Source of the DNA: Parietichytrium sp. I65-24A
Lineage: Eukaryota > Sar > Bigyra > Thraustochytrida > Thraustochytriidae
Reading direction: 5' to 3'
DNA: 64,000 nucleotides
Assembly (NCBI GenBank): GCA_012862575.1
Contig: BLSF01000042.1
Location: 310,001 to 374,000, forward strand
Positions 51,167 through 62,500 of the stretch are shown one piece after another. The position numbers and the translations under genes were made by a program. The notes under the pieces are model-generated. The model worked only from the letters and a program-made list of their open reading frames with translations. It was not told the DNA's origin and searched no databases. Numbering within the stretch: the first letter of the stretch is position 1; each line of letters starts with the position of its first letter.

Positions 51167-51534
51167 GCACTCTGAAATCTCAGATAATGGGAGCTGGCAG
51201 CCGCAGTGGTACTCGCGATTGCGCAGAACCAGGCTACTCTGACGCGTGCCCCTCACTTAAACTCTTATTTGTAATTCTGTGAATAGCCGTGAATTGGCAT
51301 CTGATCAATTTCATCGAGAAGGACTGGGCCTTTTGCTTTCCAAAAAAATTGCTTTGGAAACGTAAACAACTCAACACAATTTCTTAAAAAATCTTTCAGA
51401 ATTACAAACCCCGCACATATACTGCACCTGTAATTCAGGGGGAGAAAACATTACCGCCTGCAAGCTTTGTTTGTAGTTTCCCAACGAATGTTCAACCAAA
51501 CTGTGTGTATTGCACGGATGCCATGCACGGAGCG
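51167..51534. other. Tail-to-tail spacer
   Basis: This 368-bp AT-rich spacer between convergent stops contains no gene that I can see. Confidence 0.55.
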
Positions 51535-54500
51535 TTATCTGAAAACTGAGCTGTCCTGATTCAGAGGTGCTTGTCTGGGTGCAGGAATGCTAATATGCAT
51601 GCCTTTTGCGGAAGAGAGGGCTTCGTATGAACTTTGCCGGTCCAGGCAAATGTCTCCCTTTGGGCTTGTCAGATCATGTTCAACGCGCGATGGATTGTGA
51701 CTGCGAGGTAACGTTTGGGCCACAATTTTGCCGCCTTTGATCCCGATGGGAACTTTCGTGATACCTCCAAGCAAGCGGGCATGTTTTTGCCGCTGCTGAT
51801 TTCGAACTCGGCGCTTTGCCTTCTCTTGGGCCCTACAAGCCAGCTTCTCCGCAGTAAGATTCGTTTCGGGTTCCTTTGGGCCCTCAATTTTGTATGCAGG
51901 CTGGTACAAAGATCTACCCAAGTGCCTGTTAGGAGAATGTACAGGAGGCAACGGTTGCCGATTTGCTCGCCGCGCAACATGGCTCTTGTTCAGCAATATC
52001 GGTTCTTCTGTGGGGCATGAGGAACGCGGCTCGAATTTCTGGTATGCTATTATCTCCATCCATCTCAATCTCGCTAAGCGGAAGCGCTCATCCTCCCAAG
52101 TGGGGCGAAGTAAGGCCGACCTTGTGTCCTCAACTCCCATATCAGTAAGCTCTTGCTGCATGACGCGCTTGTCTTTGGCATCCAGCTCTCGTCTAGCTTC
52201 CATTCTTCTCCACAACATCTCCTGCTCCGAGTCGAGACGCTCTTGCTCTTCAAGTTCTGCTCTCTGCTGTTCAAGTCTCTTGCGTTCAGCAAAGTCGTCT
52301 ATAACTTTCCAACGCATTCTGGAGGCCTCGTCTTCCTCCAACATCTGAGCTCGATTCAAGGCGAGCTCTTCGCGCCGGCAGAGACCTAGCGGGTGTTCAC
52401 GCCTCTCTCGCTCCTCCTCTCGCTGTAGCCATACGAGACGATTGAGCTCAGCCTCTTCCGCTGCGAGTAAAAGCATTCTTCGCTCTTGAATGTAGAAGCT
52501 CCGCAACCGACTTTCTTCCTCGCGCATGAGCGCTAATTCTCGCCGTCTAGCTTCCTCTTCTTCCGCTCTGGCAAGTTCTAGCTCGCGCATCCTCTCTCGC
52601 TCTGCTTCCCACTCTTCGTCGCCGTTATCCAAGCCTGAGCCAGCTTGCCAAGCGGATTTCGTCGCTAAATACATCTCAAGCTGAGATACGTCGCTTCCAA
52701 ATGCAAATGATTCGGACGTGAGCTCGCCGCCTTGCAGCTTGGAGTCCATGTCAACGTTTCCCACGTCAGAGTCAACCTCCCCTTGTTCATCCTCGCCAAA
52801 CTCCCCTTGTTCATCCTCGCCAACCTCGCATTCTGGCGACAAGTTCGTCTGCGAAGAAGCAGGGAGTAAAGTTTTGTTCCGAGAACTGGAAATGATTTCA
52901 GCCTGACGAAAACCTTCAGATGCGACAGGGTCACTGCTGCCATCTTGGACTGCAGAGGTCTCGGCTTTTAAAGCAATAGCAGGGGCTGATTTGCAGTGGT
53001 CAGATGCGTCTTCTCCGCTTTCGCTGGCGGCGCTACTATGAGCTTCTGATTCACAGACACTTGCATCCTCCCTTTCAGAGTCTAGTTGATCGCCAGCCCA
53101 ACCATCTCGCTCGAGTTCTCGCTTGAGATCATCTCTGATTTTGCTTCGAAATCGTTTGATTTCCTGTTCTTGCAGACCGCTCAGCTCAACTTTTAGGTCG
53201 TGCTGGGCTTGTTGCTCTGCCTGCCTTAATGCATGATCGTCAGACTCGAGCTCATTCTCTTTGTACCATTTCCTGATCCGGAAAAGCTTCATGCGTCTTA
53301 GAATTGCTGGGCTAATGGGCGGAACCTCCAACGCGTCCGCTTCATCGAATATATTTGCTTTACTGACGCGAATATACTCTCCTCTCTTCGTCATGCTCTT
53401 CTCAAACACCTCGAATTTGGACATCCGAGTCTTTAGAAAACTGGTTCGCAGGGACCGGTCTCTACTGTACCACTCTTTGAATTCTGCAAATTCAGAGTTA
53501 AAGGTCTCTCCATCTGTTGTTTTGGTGGAATCAAACTTGTGTGCGGAGTCTGCAACAACAGGAGCTGGGTTCGTAGGCACTTGGTCGATTCGCTTTTGGA
53601 GAGATGGGCGTGTGCGAACACATATTCCCGCGGCATTCAAATTTCGCCGTGATTTGGTTCGCTGTATGGCACACTGACTTGTAGCAGAAGTCGGTATCAT
53701 AGTTGAGCTCCATTCAGGCCCATTTTCCCCTTGATCTCCCTCTCTACCGTCATTAGAAGACTCGTCGTCAATGTCTTCTGAGTCATCTAGATCCTCCATT
53801 TTCCACGGAAGCTCTGCGGACAATCCCAATGATGGTGCCAAGTTGTCAGCCTTTTGCCTCTCCATCCAGTCATTCCTGGTCTGTTTGAACAAAGAGTATA
53901 ACTCGCTATTTGACACTTGAAGAGTTTTCAGCGCTTTGGTGATCTCACGAATAGCGTCACGCCTTGCTCGGTTCCGGTTCTCTTTCAGCTCTGGTGCATC
54001 CCACTCCTCGGTGTTCACCTTGACAGACTTGTCTCCAGCCATTCGAAATCCCTCTCCGTTTTCTTTGTGCAGTGTTTCTGCGCTTTTGTCACCACCTTCA
54101 ACTGGACCCGAACCGCCCGTAAATACATTCAGAACCATTTGCTGCGACAATCGGCAAGAAATCTCCACAGCCTCCACATTGTATTTCTGGCTCCGTCTCA
54201 CCACTGCACTCTGACGAATGCGAGAAATTCTCTCAGCGTTGCTTCTCAGCGTTGCCTTGCTCATCTCTTGGTTATACTTGGTTTCCAGCATTTGAAGTGC
54301 CTTCACTCTCTCGCGGGGGTCAGCTATCAATTTTGCTTGCGAAGCTTCCTGAAGGCCTTGCTGATGCAGCAAAGTTAGGTTTTCCTCACTTTCCTCTTGA
54401 AGCCTATGAAGTTGCCTCTGCTCTTCTTCTTCGGTAACTTCTATCAGGCGTTCGAACAAAGCTCTCGCAAATTGCAAATCAAACTCTGCTGCTAGCGACT

Positions 54501-56793
54501 CTCGCCTTCTGTCCTTTGCCAAGGGCACGATACCCTGCTCAAAGTCTTTATCGTTGACTTTCTCCAGCGCTTGCCGTACTTGATCTTGCAATCTTTCATC
54601 CTCCTTTCGAGAAGCTCTGTTGTAATCCCGTGCCATCTGAGCAGAGAAGATTGGCTTCGTGGCGTCTCCTTCTCGGGCATCCTGCTTAGACTGCAGGTCT
54701 TCATCGCTGTCCGAGAAGTCTTCATCGACTGCAACCCATCCGCTTCCAAGCGTGGCGGAGGAGAGGAGTTCATTTAGACGTGCCTTATCTTGTGATATTA
54801 CTATGGTGGAGAGACGCTGCCGCATACCAGTCACTGCATCTTCCGTCTTCACAGCTTCGAAGATTGTTTTCTCTTTCGCAAAGTCCGATACAGCACAAGA
54901 TAATTCTCGCTGAAGATATAAATCGCGAACTTGCGGGCAGCCAGCAAACCACAAAAGTAGTTCTTCCTTCATCGCGGGGTTTTCAAAGGCACGCTGTACG
55001 AGGTCGTTGACACTTTCACTGACTTCAGAGTCGCCCGCTAGAACGCTCAACTCGGCTAATTGTTCCACAAGTCCCTCTGCCTGAGCCAAATCGCGGAGTA
55101 GGCGGTCATAAAGCGCGGTGCGCACCTCCAGCTCGCGCTCTTCTGTGCTCATTTTGGACCACATCAAGGCTTCGCCCCACTCTTTGTTGAACTCAAACTC
55201 GTCCAAAATCTCCTTGCACTCGGTTCGAAAAGCGGATGCGATTTTCCACCTTAATGGGTATTGAATCCAAGTTTTAATTTCAGCATCTCGCCCCGGAGCT
55301 TGCTTGTCAGCGTCTCCCTTTGTCGTAGATGAAACCAAGTGCGGCATTTCAAAACTCTCGAAGAAGCTCCAACCCAGCTTTGAAAATTTGTGCCTTAACC
55401 ACTGCGCCCATTGCGAATTCCAGGCCATAGACAGCCGTTGGGCTTCTCTATGCAGGAAGACCTGGCGACACGAACGCCCATCTTTGCCAAAATACCACGA
55501 CCGAAACGCGCGCCACCTTGATCTTTTGCTTTTAACTTCTGAGACACTGTCTCCTTTTTTCACAGCTTCAAGCCCACTTCGGGTTGCCTCCTTTACGACG
55601 GAACTACTTCTGCTTGCCTCTAAAACCTCTTTCTCCAAAAAGCGTTGTCGGAAAATCAGGTTCTTCTCGTTGAACCACCAGTCCGCTAAACCTTCGTCCC
55701 ATGTCGCCTGGAGAGAGGTCGGGTCAGGGACGTTTGGACACATGGGCACAAGCGAGTACACCCCGTTTTCACTGCAAGCGCCCCAGCTTTCTGGAAACGA
55801 GCTTGCGACTCTGATTTCGAATTGCGCCAGCTGCATATCCATGGATTCTCTCAACGGAATATACTCTGGGAGAGCAAGCCACTCACGCAAAGCTCTGCGT
55901 TCTTCTTCTTGCTCCATCTCCCGCCAAGCAAATTTCTCAGCTAATTGTAAAGCAGAATCGTCTGCTCGTAGCTCCTGATCAGTGTACCAAGCCAGGACAT
56001 CTTCGAGCCTTGTTCGTTTCGGTTCATCCGGAGGATCTGCATCCACAGGCGTCGGAGTTCGTTCCCCACTTTTTGGCGACCCTACGGCATCGATTGTGCG
56101 CAGCCCTTTATAGAGAAGTAATTCTGGAAGCGGAGGGCTTTTATTCTCTCGAATTGGGCTTGATTCACGGGGCGTCGCCGTAATCGCCAACAATTCGGCA
56201 CCCGACTCGTCCACGTAGCCTACTGATGAGCAAGATTTAGGGGAAGCAGGACTTGATGGAGATGCTGCGTCTTCCGAGGGAAGCTGTCTTGGACGCTTTT
56301 CAACGTTCGGAACTTCAATATGGCTCACTTCTAGAGGACGGTTGTGAGCTGCTAACCTCGTGCGAATCTGCTCTAAGCGATTATATGCCTTCACGTCTCC
56401 GTTCAAAGCGGCTTTTTCAAGCGATTCCACCAGTGCCCTATCGCTGTGCCCAATAGGCATTGCCGACCCATATCCCGTTCTTGCTCCCGAAGCATGCGAT
56501 GGGTCAGGGTGATATCTCTTGCGACTTGCAGCGCCCACCTTGCTAATCTGAACTTGGGCTCTTTTATATACGATCCGCTGTGTCTGATTGGCCATGGCCC
56601 TGCTCTCCAAATATTGGCGCTTTGCCCTGGCCTGGCTCTCCCTGGAGTTTTGGAGCTTCTGCAAGCCTCCTTTTCTCAAGAATTTCGCTCCTCGCGGCTT
56701 GTCCGAGACGTTTGCTTTGGGGGTGTCTGAGACATGGCTCTCTGACGCCGCCGATGAAAAGTCCTTTCCATCTCCAGCAGCATGCTTGTCCAT
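51535..56793 (-). CDS. Giant charged coiled-coil protein with dispersed Trp-Tyr repeats
   Basis: The protein has 1,752 aa; ATG at 56793 (MDKHAAGDGK), the first in frame. No known domain is recognised. The N-terminal 260 residues are basic and Pro/Ser-rich. Then come repeated helical units that open with W-Y or a similar pair, with the Trp at 269, 372, 433, 615, 1108 and 1176. The clearest pair is WYTDQELRADDSALQLAE and WYKENELESDDHALRQAE. Long Glu/Arg-rich coiled coils fill the middle and a stretch near 1440-1600 (ELARAEEEEARRRELALMRE and similar). An imperfect acidic duplication GEDEQGEF/GEDEQGEV lies around 1330-1345. The last 150 residues are basic. A structural or scaffold role is likely; anything more specific would be a guess. 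Confidence 0.72.
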   Translation of the reverse strand: MDKHAAGDGKDFSSAASESHVSDTPKANVSDKPRGAKFLRKGGLQKLQNSRESQARAKRQYLESRAMANQTQRIVYKRAQVQISKVGAASRKRYHPDPSHASGARTGYGSAMPIGHSDRALVESLEKAALNGDVKAYNRLEQIRTRLAAHNRPLEVSHIEVPNVEKRPRQLPSEDAASPSSPASPKSCSSVGYVDESGAELLAITATPRESSPIRENKSPPLPELLLYKGLRTIDAVGSPKSGERTPTPVDADPPDEPKRTRLEDVLAWYTDQELRADDSALQLAEKFAWREMEQEEERRALREWLALPEYIPLRESMDMQLAQFEIRVASSFPESWGACSENGVYSLVPMCPNVPDPTSLQATWDEGLADWWFNEKNLIFRQRFLEKEVLEASRSSSVVKEATRSGLEAVKKGDSVSEVKSKRSRWRAFRSWYFGKDGRSCRQVFLHREAQRLSMAWNSQWAQWLRHKFSKLGWSFFESFEMPHLVSSTTKGDADKQAPGRDAEIKTWIQYPLRWKIASAFRTECKEILDEFEFNKEWGEALMWSKMSTEERELEVRTALYDRLLRDLAQAEGLVEQLAELSVLAGDSEVSESVNDLVQRAFENPAMKEELLLWFAGCPQVRDLYLQRELSCAVSDFAKEKTIFEAVKTEDAVTGMRQRLSTIVISQDKARLNELLSSATLGSGWVAVDEDFSDSDEDLQSKQDAREGDATKPIFSAQMARDYNRASRKEDERLQDQVRQALEKVNDKDFEQGIVPLAKDRRRESLAAEFDLQFARALFERLIEVTEEEEQRQLHRLQEESEENLTLLHQQGLQEASQAKLIADPRERVKALQMLETKYNQEMSKATLRSNAERISRIRQSAVVRRSQKYNVEAVEISCRLSQQMVLNVFTGGSGPVEGGDKSAETLHKENGEGFRMAGDKSVKVNTEEWDAPELKENRNRARRDAIREITKALKTLQVSNSELYSLFKQTRNDWMERQKADNLAPSLGLSAELPWKMEDLDDSEDIDDESSNDGREGDQGENGPEWSSTMIPTSATSQCAIQRTKSRRNLNAAGICVRTRPSLQKRIDQVPTNPAPVVADSAHKFDSTKTTDGETFNSEFAEFKEWYSRDRSLRTSFLKTRMSKFEVFEKSMTKRGEYIRVSKANIFDEADALEVPPISPAILRRMKLFRIRKWYKENELESDDHALRQAEQQAQHDLKVELSGLQEQEIKRFRSKIRDDLKRELERDGWAGDQLDSEREDASVCESEAHSSAASESGEDASDHCKSAPAIALKAETSAVQDGSSDPVASEGFRQAEIISSSRNKTLLPASSQTNLSPECEVGEDEQGEFGEDEQGEVDSDVGNVDMDSKLQGGELTSESFAFGSDVSQLEMYLATKSAWQAGSGLDNGDEEWEAERERMRELELARAEEEEARRRELALMREEESRLRSFYIQERRMLLLAAEEAELNRLVWLQREEERERREHPLGLCRREELALNRAQMLEEDEASRMRWKVIDDFAERKRLEQQRAELEEQERLDSEQEMLWRRMEARRELDAKDKRVMQQELTDMGVEDTRSALLRPTWEDERFRLARLRWMEIIAYQKFEPRSSCPTEEPILLNKSHVARRANRQPLPPVHSPNRHLGRSLYQPAYKIEGPKEPETNLTAEKLACRAQEKAKRRVRNQQRQKHARLLGGITKVPIGIKGGKIVAQTLPRSHNPSRVEHDLTSPKGDICLDRQSSYEALSSAKGMHISIPAPRQAPLNQDSSVFR

Positions 56794-57540
56794 GACTCTA
56801 GCAGGCTCCAATTAAATAAAAATACGATTTGAGGGGACCATTAGCGGCGCTTGTCCTTGTTCTCGGCGTTGTTGTTGTTGAGAACTACTCTTGAATCTCT
56901 GTTACTTTTTCACCTTTTACTCTCGCTATCGAGGCTATGAGAGCGTTCCGTGTCGCGTAGTATTTCGGAGTCCTCTGGCTTGATCGTCCGTGTGGACTGC
57001 TTCCTCGAGGCAAGAGGCTCGGTACGCTAGAGATGAGTGAGTGCCTCTCAAACTGTCCTTGTCAACCTGCCCTCCAAAACCGTCAAGCGCGGACCGACAC
57101 CCTCAATTTTCCGTGACGCCTCGCGTGCCCGCAGTCAAGAATGGTGTCCGCTGATTGAGGGGTACTCGAGGACCTGTATGTCCGTGAGAGCAGAGAGCAT
57201 GAACAAGTCGTTCGGGTAGAGTTTGCTGCCAGGGATTGTAGGAGCCCCAAAGCGGACACCCCGTCTACCCCGTCACGGTTGTCACGGTTACGGCAAAAGT
57301 TAGAACTGCACCAACGGACCTCTTTCAGACAGTCTCTGTAGCTCTATCCGTAGCCTTCTCTTTTTTAGCTGGTGGATAGGAATTTCACGAAGCTCCTCTC
57401 CCACTCTCTTTCGTAATCACTTCTGATTTACTAGTACCTAGATAGCGTTCTGTAGCATATCTTATTTACTTTAAGTGGATACTGCGAGGGCTACAAATGA
57501 GGACGGAGAGGACGGAGAGGAACTGGGCAACATAGGAATC

Positions 57541-57576
57541 GAGGAAACAGAGGAAACAGAGGAAACAGAGGAAACG
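57541..57576. repeat. Tandem nonamer (GAGGAAACA)4
   Basis: Three exact 9-bp units and one with a single change lie about 165-200 bp upstream of the inferred sorting nexin start. Confidence 0.9.
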
Positions 57577-57585
57577 AGGAAGCAA

Positions 57586-57639
57586 GGCATTGGCATTGGC
57601 ATTGACATTGGCATTGGCATTGGCATTGGCATTGGCATA
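57586..57639. repeat. Hexamer microsatellite (GGCATT)9
   Basis: There are nine GGCATT units, one of them GACATT and the last GGCATA. Read in one frame they would give Gly-Ile repeats, but they lie upstream of the likely start codon. Confidence 0.9.
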
Positions 57640-57739
57640 GTAGGCGTTGGAAGAGGTTGGCTCGCCCCAAGTCCTCCAACAGCGATCCTCGTTTCCTCGT
57701 TTCCTCTCCGTCCTCGTTTGGGGCTGGAGAAGGATAAGG

Positions 57740-59274
57740 ATGGCCTCATATGCGTTCGAGAGGGTGGTAAGTGGTGGAGAAAGTGTATGCCTGCGTGGAA
57801 AAGTGATCTGACCACTCAAAATTGGGCGTGGCTGCCGCAGGATAGCACTGAAGCTGGCGATCTCGACGACCAGCCAAAGGCAGCTCCGAAATCACCGCGA
57901 ACCTCCGAGGAGGAAGTTGATAGTGAGTACGCTGTCCACGCGGAAGGCACAGACATGCCAAAGGAAAGGCCACGTGCAAGCTCTGAAAACTCTACCACAT
58001 CGACGGTCATCGATTCGGACGCCGAAGAGGTTGCATTAGACCAAGTGACACACGTTATTAGAAGCGACAGTGAGCTGAACGAATTCTGGAAGCAGCATGA
58101 TGCTTGGGCTCATGATGTGGTGCAGCAAAGTGCAAACGTCTTGGTTGCTAATCCCCTCCAGGCTTCTCGATCGCTTTTGAGTCCCAATCCTCCAGTGACT
58201 TTTCAAATCTCTTCCAACGTGCTTGGAGGCAGCCAAAGCACCCAAGTCCGTAGGAGATATTCTGACTTTGAATGGTTAAGGGAGAGTCTTCGGCAAAGAT
58301 ATATTGGGATGTTGATTCCGCAGCTGCCTGCTAAAAAGATTATCGGGAAGACAGACGACTTCATGAAGGCAAGAATGCGCGGGCTAGAACTGTTCCTTGA
58401 AAAATTGATGGGGAATCCCTATTTTCGAACTGACAGTGTGGCCATCGCATTCCTGACAGCCACTGATAATTCTGTGTGGGAATCTCTCAGGAGGGCATCA
58501 GAAGCTCATGTTTCGCAACTTGGAAGGGGTTTGAACCGCGAGAATACTGGTGAGAGTCGATGGTTTGATGCTCTTAGTCACTACCGCATACCGTCCAACA
58601 AGGAGCTCGAGTTAGAGAATATTGGACATGAGCTAACGGTTCTGGAGGAAGTTCTGAAAAACCTGATCTCGACAGCAGAAAAGATGGTAACTCAGCAGTT
58701 AGCATATGTACAGCTTTTAAATCAGTATGGATCGCAATTAAAATCGAGTGATGGATCGTCCGCTAAGAACGCTCAAATTCTTGCTTCTGCATCTGAGCCC
58801 ATCAGAAACGTCTTTGGCGCGCTCGGGGATGCATTCAGCCAGTGGAGCACAGTTGGATCTTGTCTACCTTCCATACTCGACAAAGAGCTCTGTACAGCAA
58901 TGAAGGCGGAACTTTTCATGGTGGAAGAGCTCAAAGCGACTTTGTCCAGGCGAGTGGAGCTGATTAATGAGATAGCGAAGCGTAAACAAACTCTGGCAAG
59001 GCTGGAATTGGAGAAACAAAGTTTGACCCAGTCAGGCAAGCTGGAAAAAGCCGCCAGGACTTCAGAGAAGTTCAAATTGGAGCAAGCCGCTTTGAGGAAT
59101 GCTGATGCAGATTTGGAGTGGACCACGAAAGGTCTTTTTTTCACCGAAGTAGATCTCTTCGCCATCAATAAGGCCAATGCCTTCAAGACTTTAGGAAAGA
59201 GTCTTTCTTTAGCTTTCCTTGAATACTTGGATTGCCTTCGTGACACCTGGCAGACTACCTTTGATGCCTTGTAG
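57740..59274 (+). CDS. PX-BAR sorting nexin
   Basis: Sorting nexins bind endosomal phosphoinositides through PX and bend membranes through BAR in retrograde traffic. I infer a 27-nt first exon 57740-57766 (MASYAFERV) joined to 57841-59274 across a 74-bp GTAAGT...CAG intron, 486 aa in one frame. The alternative is ATG 57787 in the unspliced frame. The PX domain spans about 95-215: RRRYSDFEWLRESL (phosphoinositide-binding Arg-Tyr near 147), the PQLPAKK loop, and RMRGLELFLEKL with NPYF. Residues about 260-486 are a helical BAR-like region rich in heptads. This fits the SNX4/SNX7-like or Vps5-like group. It converges with the myosin gene, 250 bp apart. Confidence 0.83.
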
Positions 59275-59524
59275 GAACCCATCCCCCCTGTACTACAGCA
59301 CAGGGCGTGCTTTGTAGATCCGCTCGCTATAGTTTTCTGACTTGATTTAGAAGAAAAAAAGTGTTTCCCGAGAGAATTTAGGAACTTTCAAGACCATTTG
59401 ATCAACATTTCAATTCGGCGAAGAGGAGCTCCATCTACGTCAACGATTTTTTGTTTGTTTTTGGATTCGCAAAAACGGTTCGATGTATCTTGCTCGCTAT
59501 TTGTCCTCGGGGGAAATGTTTCTG

Positions 59525-62500
59525 CTAGTACCAGCGGAAGATGCACCACTCTTCTTTTTTTCTCTTTTTTGGCTCTGAAGCGACAACTACTCTGTTGTTT
59601 GGAACGTCAAAAATTTCGGAGCCTTCCTGCTGTAAGTACCGCGGAGTCGTTTGCCGGGCATCAGAGTCATACACGGACATCTGCCTCGGATAGCCGTTGG
59701 CAATTGCTCGCAGGGTTCTGAAATGCTCGTCGAGTATCATCCGTTCTCGTCGCTGCGATTCAGCAACAAGTGAAATCATGCACGCCTGTTCTTGCCTCAT
59801 TTGTTCGACCTGCGTCTGGAGACGTTGCATTTGCTCGCCAAGGTAGCTCGAACTTCCTCCTTCAGCTAAATTTGGTGTTGAATGTGGTTGAGCGACACCC
59901 TCCTCACAAGCAGCTACAGCTCGCGACCCATGCTCGGAGTTGATGGCACCCAACGCCCCTATCTCTTTCATTAACTGGCGAGGAGATTCGTGCCGTGCGG
60001 CCTTGGCCTCTTGAAGTTCCAGGCGCATTGCCTCGATCTGATTCTGCAGCGACTGGATAATACGCGCTTGTGAATCACTATCTGCTTCCATGCCGTCGCT
60101 AAGCAGGGTCATACTTGAACCTTCGTTCGCGCCGATTAGTGTGGCTTGCCTGCTTGGCGACTGGCGTGAAGAGCCCGGGGCTCGGTCTGCGTCAGTGTCT
60201 AGGTCAGTGTCACCGTCCGGATTGTCAACTAGGTGTGTTACCTTTTGCATGTCAGAGCTGGTGCTCAAACTCTCGTTGGACCTTGTCACCTCGTCAGCCC
60301 TTGAGTAATGAGCGTTGTGTCGAAGGATACGTTGATAATATCTTCTTGCGGATATTGAGCGAAAAACACTCTGCAACGTGATAACGCTTTGCTGTTGCCG
60401 TAGAAATGTAAGTCTATCCTTCGCCAGCCTCAAGTAAGAAGTAATTTTTGACGCACAGATCTGTCGGAGTCGAATCGTTTCGAGTAATCGAACGAAGCGC
60501 ACGCCGGCAAAGGTTTGAGCAAGCACTCTTTTCCAACGCTGTCTTGCTTGCGCAGACATCAACTTTTGCACAACAGTACTCCATCCTTCCTCGTTCTCTG
60601 GGTCCGAAAGCCGATTGAGCAGGTCAGTTATTTGGTTCGTAGCACCTTTGCGAAAGAAAACTCTTGTGAAGCCGCATTTGTACAGCGAAGCCTCCACTCC
60701 AACTGCAGCTAGAAGCGCTTGCACAAAGCGTTTCTTGTCCTCCAGCGAGCTGTCCAACGCTGATCCAGGCAGAGTATTGCACAGCCCTTTTGGAAGCTTA
60801 TCTTCAAGAAGCTGAGCAAATGCTGCGTAGGATATCCGAGTGGGGAATCCCCCGGAGCTCAGCAATTTGGCGGTCTTTGGTATACTCAGATTGCGCATCT
60901 GTCGCAGTACGAAAGACTCGTCAAACCAGCTGCTCTTCGTTGTTCGCTGCAGCAGTGCATTTGGTTTGATACACCGTATAAAGTGGCAATTCGTACTGTT
61001 CAAATCGGCCTTCAGAGTCTCTATTTCGCCAGAAAATGCCGTGCACATTCCAGCGCCGCCCAAAGACTCCCTTCTTTTAATCCTTCCAGACGGTAGCTTT
61101 TTGGATTTCAACGAGGAGAGCAAACGCGAGACTATGACCTCATCGGACGATTTGCACAGTGATTCGGCTATATTTGGAGGCACACGGTCCGTATTTTTGT
61201 GAACAAATTGATCAATTGTATACTGTACAGCTCCTGCAAAATGCTGAACGATAAAGTGAGTCCTTGAGCACGTAGGGTGGGGCGGTAAAAAGAGCGGATG
61301 CTGCTGAAATGTTCGTTGCATGTACTGCAGGAGTTTTTCGTCCGTCGGCTTCGGCATGCTCGTAAAGTCGTCAATTAAGGACAGCAATCCACCCCGGCTG
61401 AGAAAGAGATCAATGCAAGTGTCCTCATATGCGCTCATGCGATGCTGCAGCTGTTCCGCCGTGACAGACGTAATTCCTTCTACGCGATACAAATTCGCCT
61501 CTGCAACGAGAATGTGTTCTTCGAAAGTCTGCTGGAGTGCTTCATTGGTATAGTTTATCAGAAGCTGCTCGAGGCTATTTTGTTGAAAGCATTCAAAGCC
61601 AAAAATGTCGAGGACAGATATGTACGGAGTACTCAGCCCATCGCTGGCTACCTCTTCCCCTTTCACGACGTTCGTAAAGTGTGAATTAGCAAGGCCGACT
61701 ACCCAATCAAACAAAGAATTGTAAAGGGCCCTGATCAGGCCATCCCGAACTTGTTCGGCCTCTTCGGCGCTTCGGGTAGACGTCAAGTGTTCGTTTCCAA
61801 CCTTGATGATTCGCTGGGTTATCATGCTCACTAGAACTGCTTCAGGAAGCTCAAGCAGAACCGCGGCCCGCGTGAGAGAGCCCACGGCGTCATGCTCCAC
61901 AGCGTTCGAGAATTTGCCCCCATCGGCTTCGTTGCGGTGGTCCTCTTTGGTTTCAATCGAATCGTCAGCCCGATTAGAACTGTGTTCGTAAAACTCAACT
62001 CCTTCGGCACCATCTTGTTCCCGGATCAGAACGTTTCCCAAATGTAAAAGCGCCCCGAGAACCTTCAAAACTTTGAATTGCACGCTCCCGGACATTCCGA
62101 CAGCGGACAAACCGTTTTTGAATGCTTTGAACCCCGTTATATCTGAAGCATCTTGCTGAGCTGCATCTTGTGCGATAGACATCGGCTGTAACACGTTCCT
62201 CGTCGATCGCATCGGCGTGGATGCAAGAGCTGGGGCTCCTGATTTAAGCGGGAAAGCATTAAGGATTCGAAAATCAAGATAAGTGGCATCTTTCGCTAAA
62301 CCAAGTCCTTCTCTCTCGGTGGTGCTCAGGCCGCGCAACATGCGATAGAACACGTGAAAGTTCCTTTCTCCAGTCTGAACAGATGTTACCCTCGAGCGCT
62401 CCAATAAATATGTCACGAAAGAGGCTCCAACCAAGCCATCGTCTGCACGAAAGTAGAGTTTTGTCAGCTTTCCGAATCTAGAGGAATTATGATTACTATT

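Larger units (their letters stand above)
56794..57739. other. Divergent spacer with GTACTCGAG and two simple-repeat arrays
   Basis: This 946-bp spacer contains GTACTCGAG (57162-57170), a nonamer array (57541-57576) and a hexamer array (57586-57639). The open frame that runs through the arrays has no ATG before 57787, so I treat it as non-coding leader. Confidence 0.6.

Noticed and set aside
57475-57786. N-terminal extension of the sorting nexin with Gly-Ile and Glu-Thr repeats
   Set aside because: It begins without an ATG and is simply a translation of two microsatellites; a spliced short first exon explains the start better.
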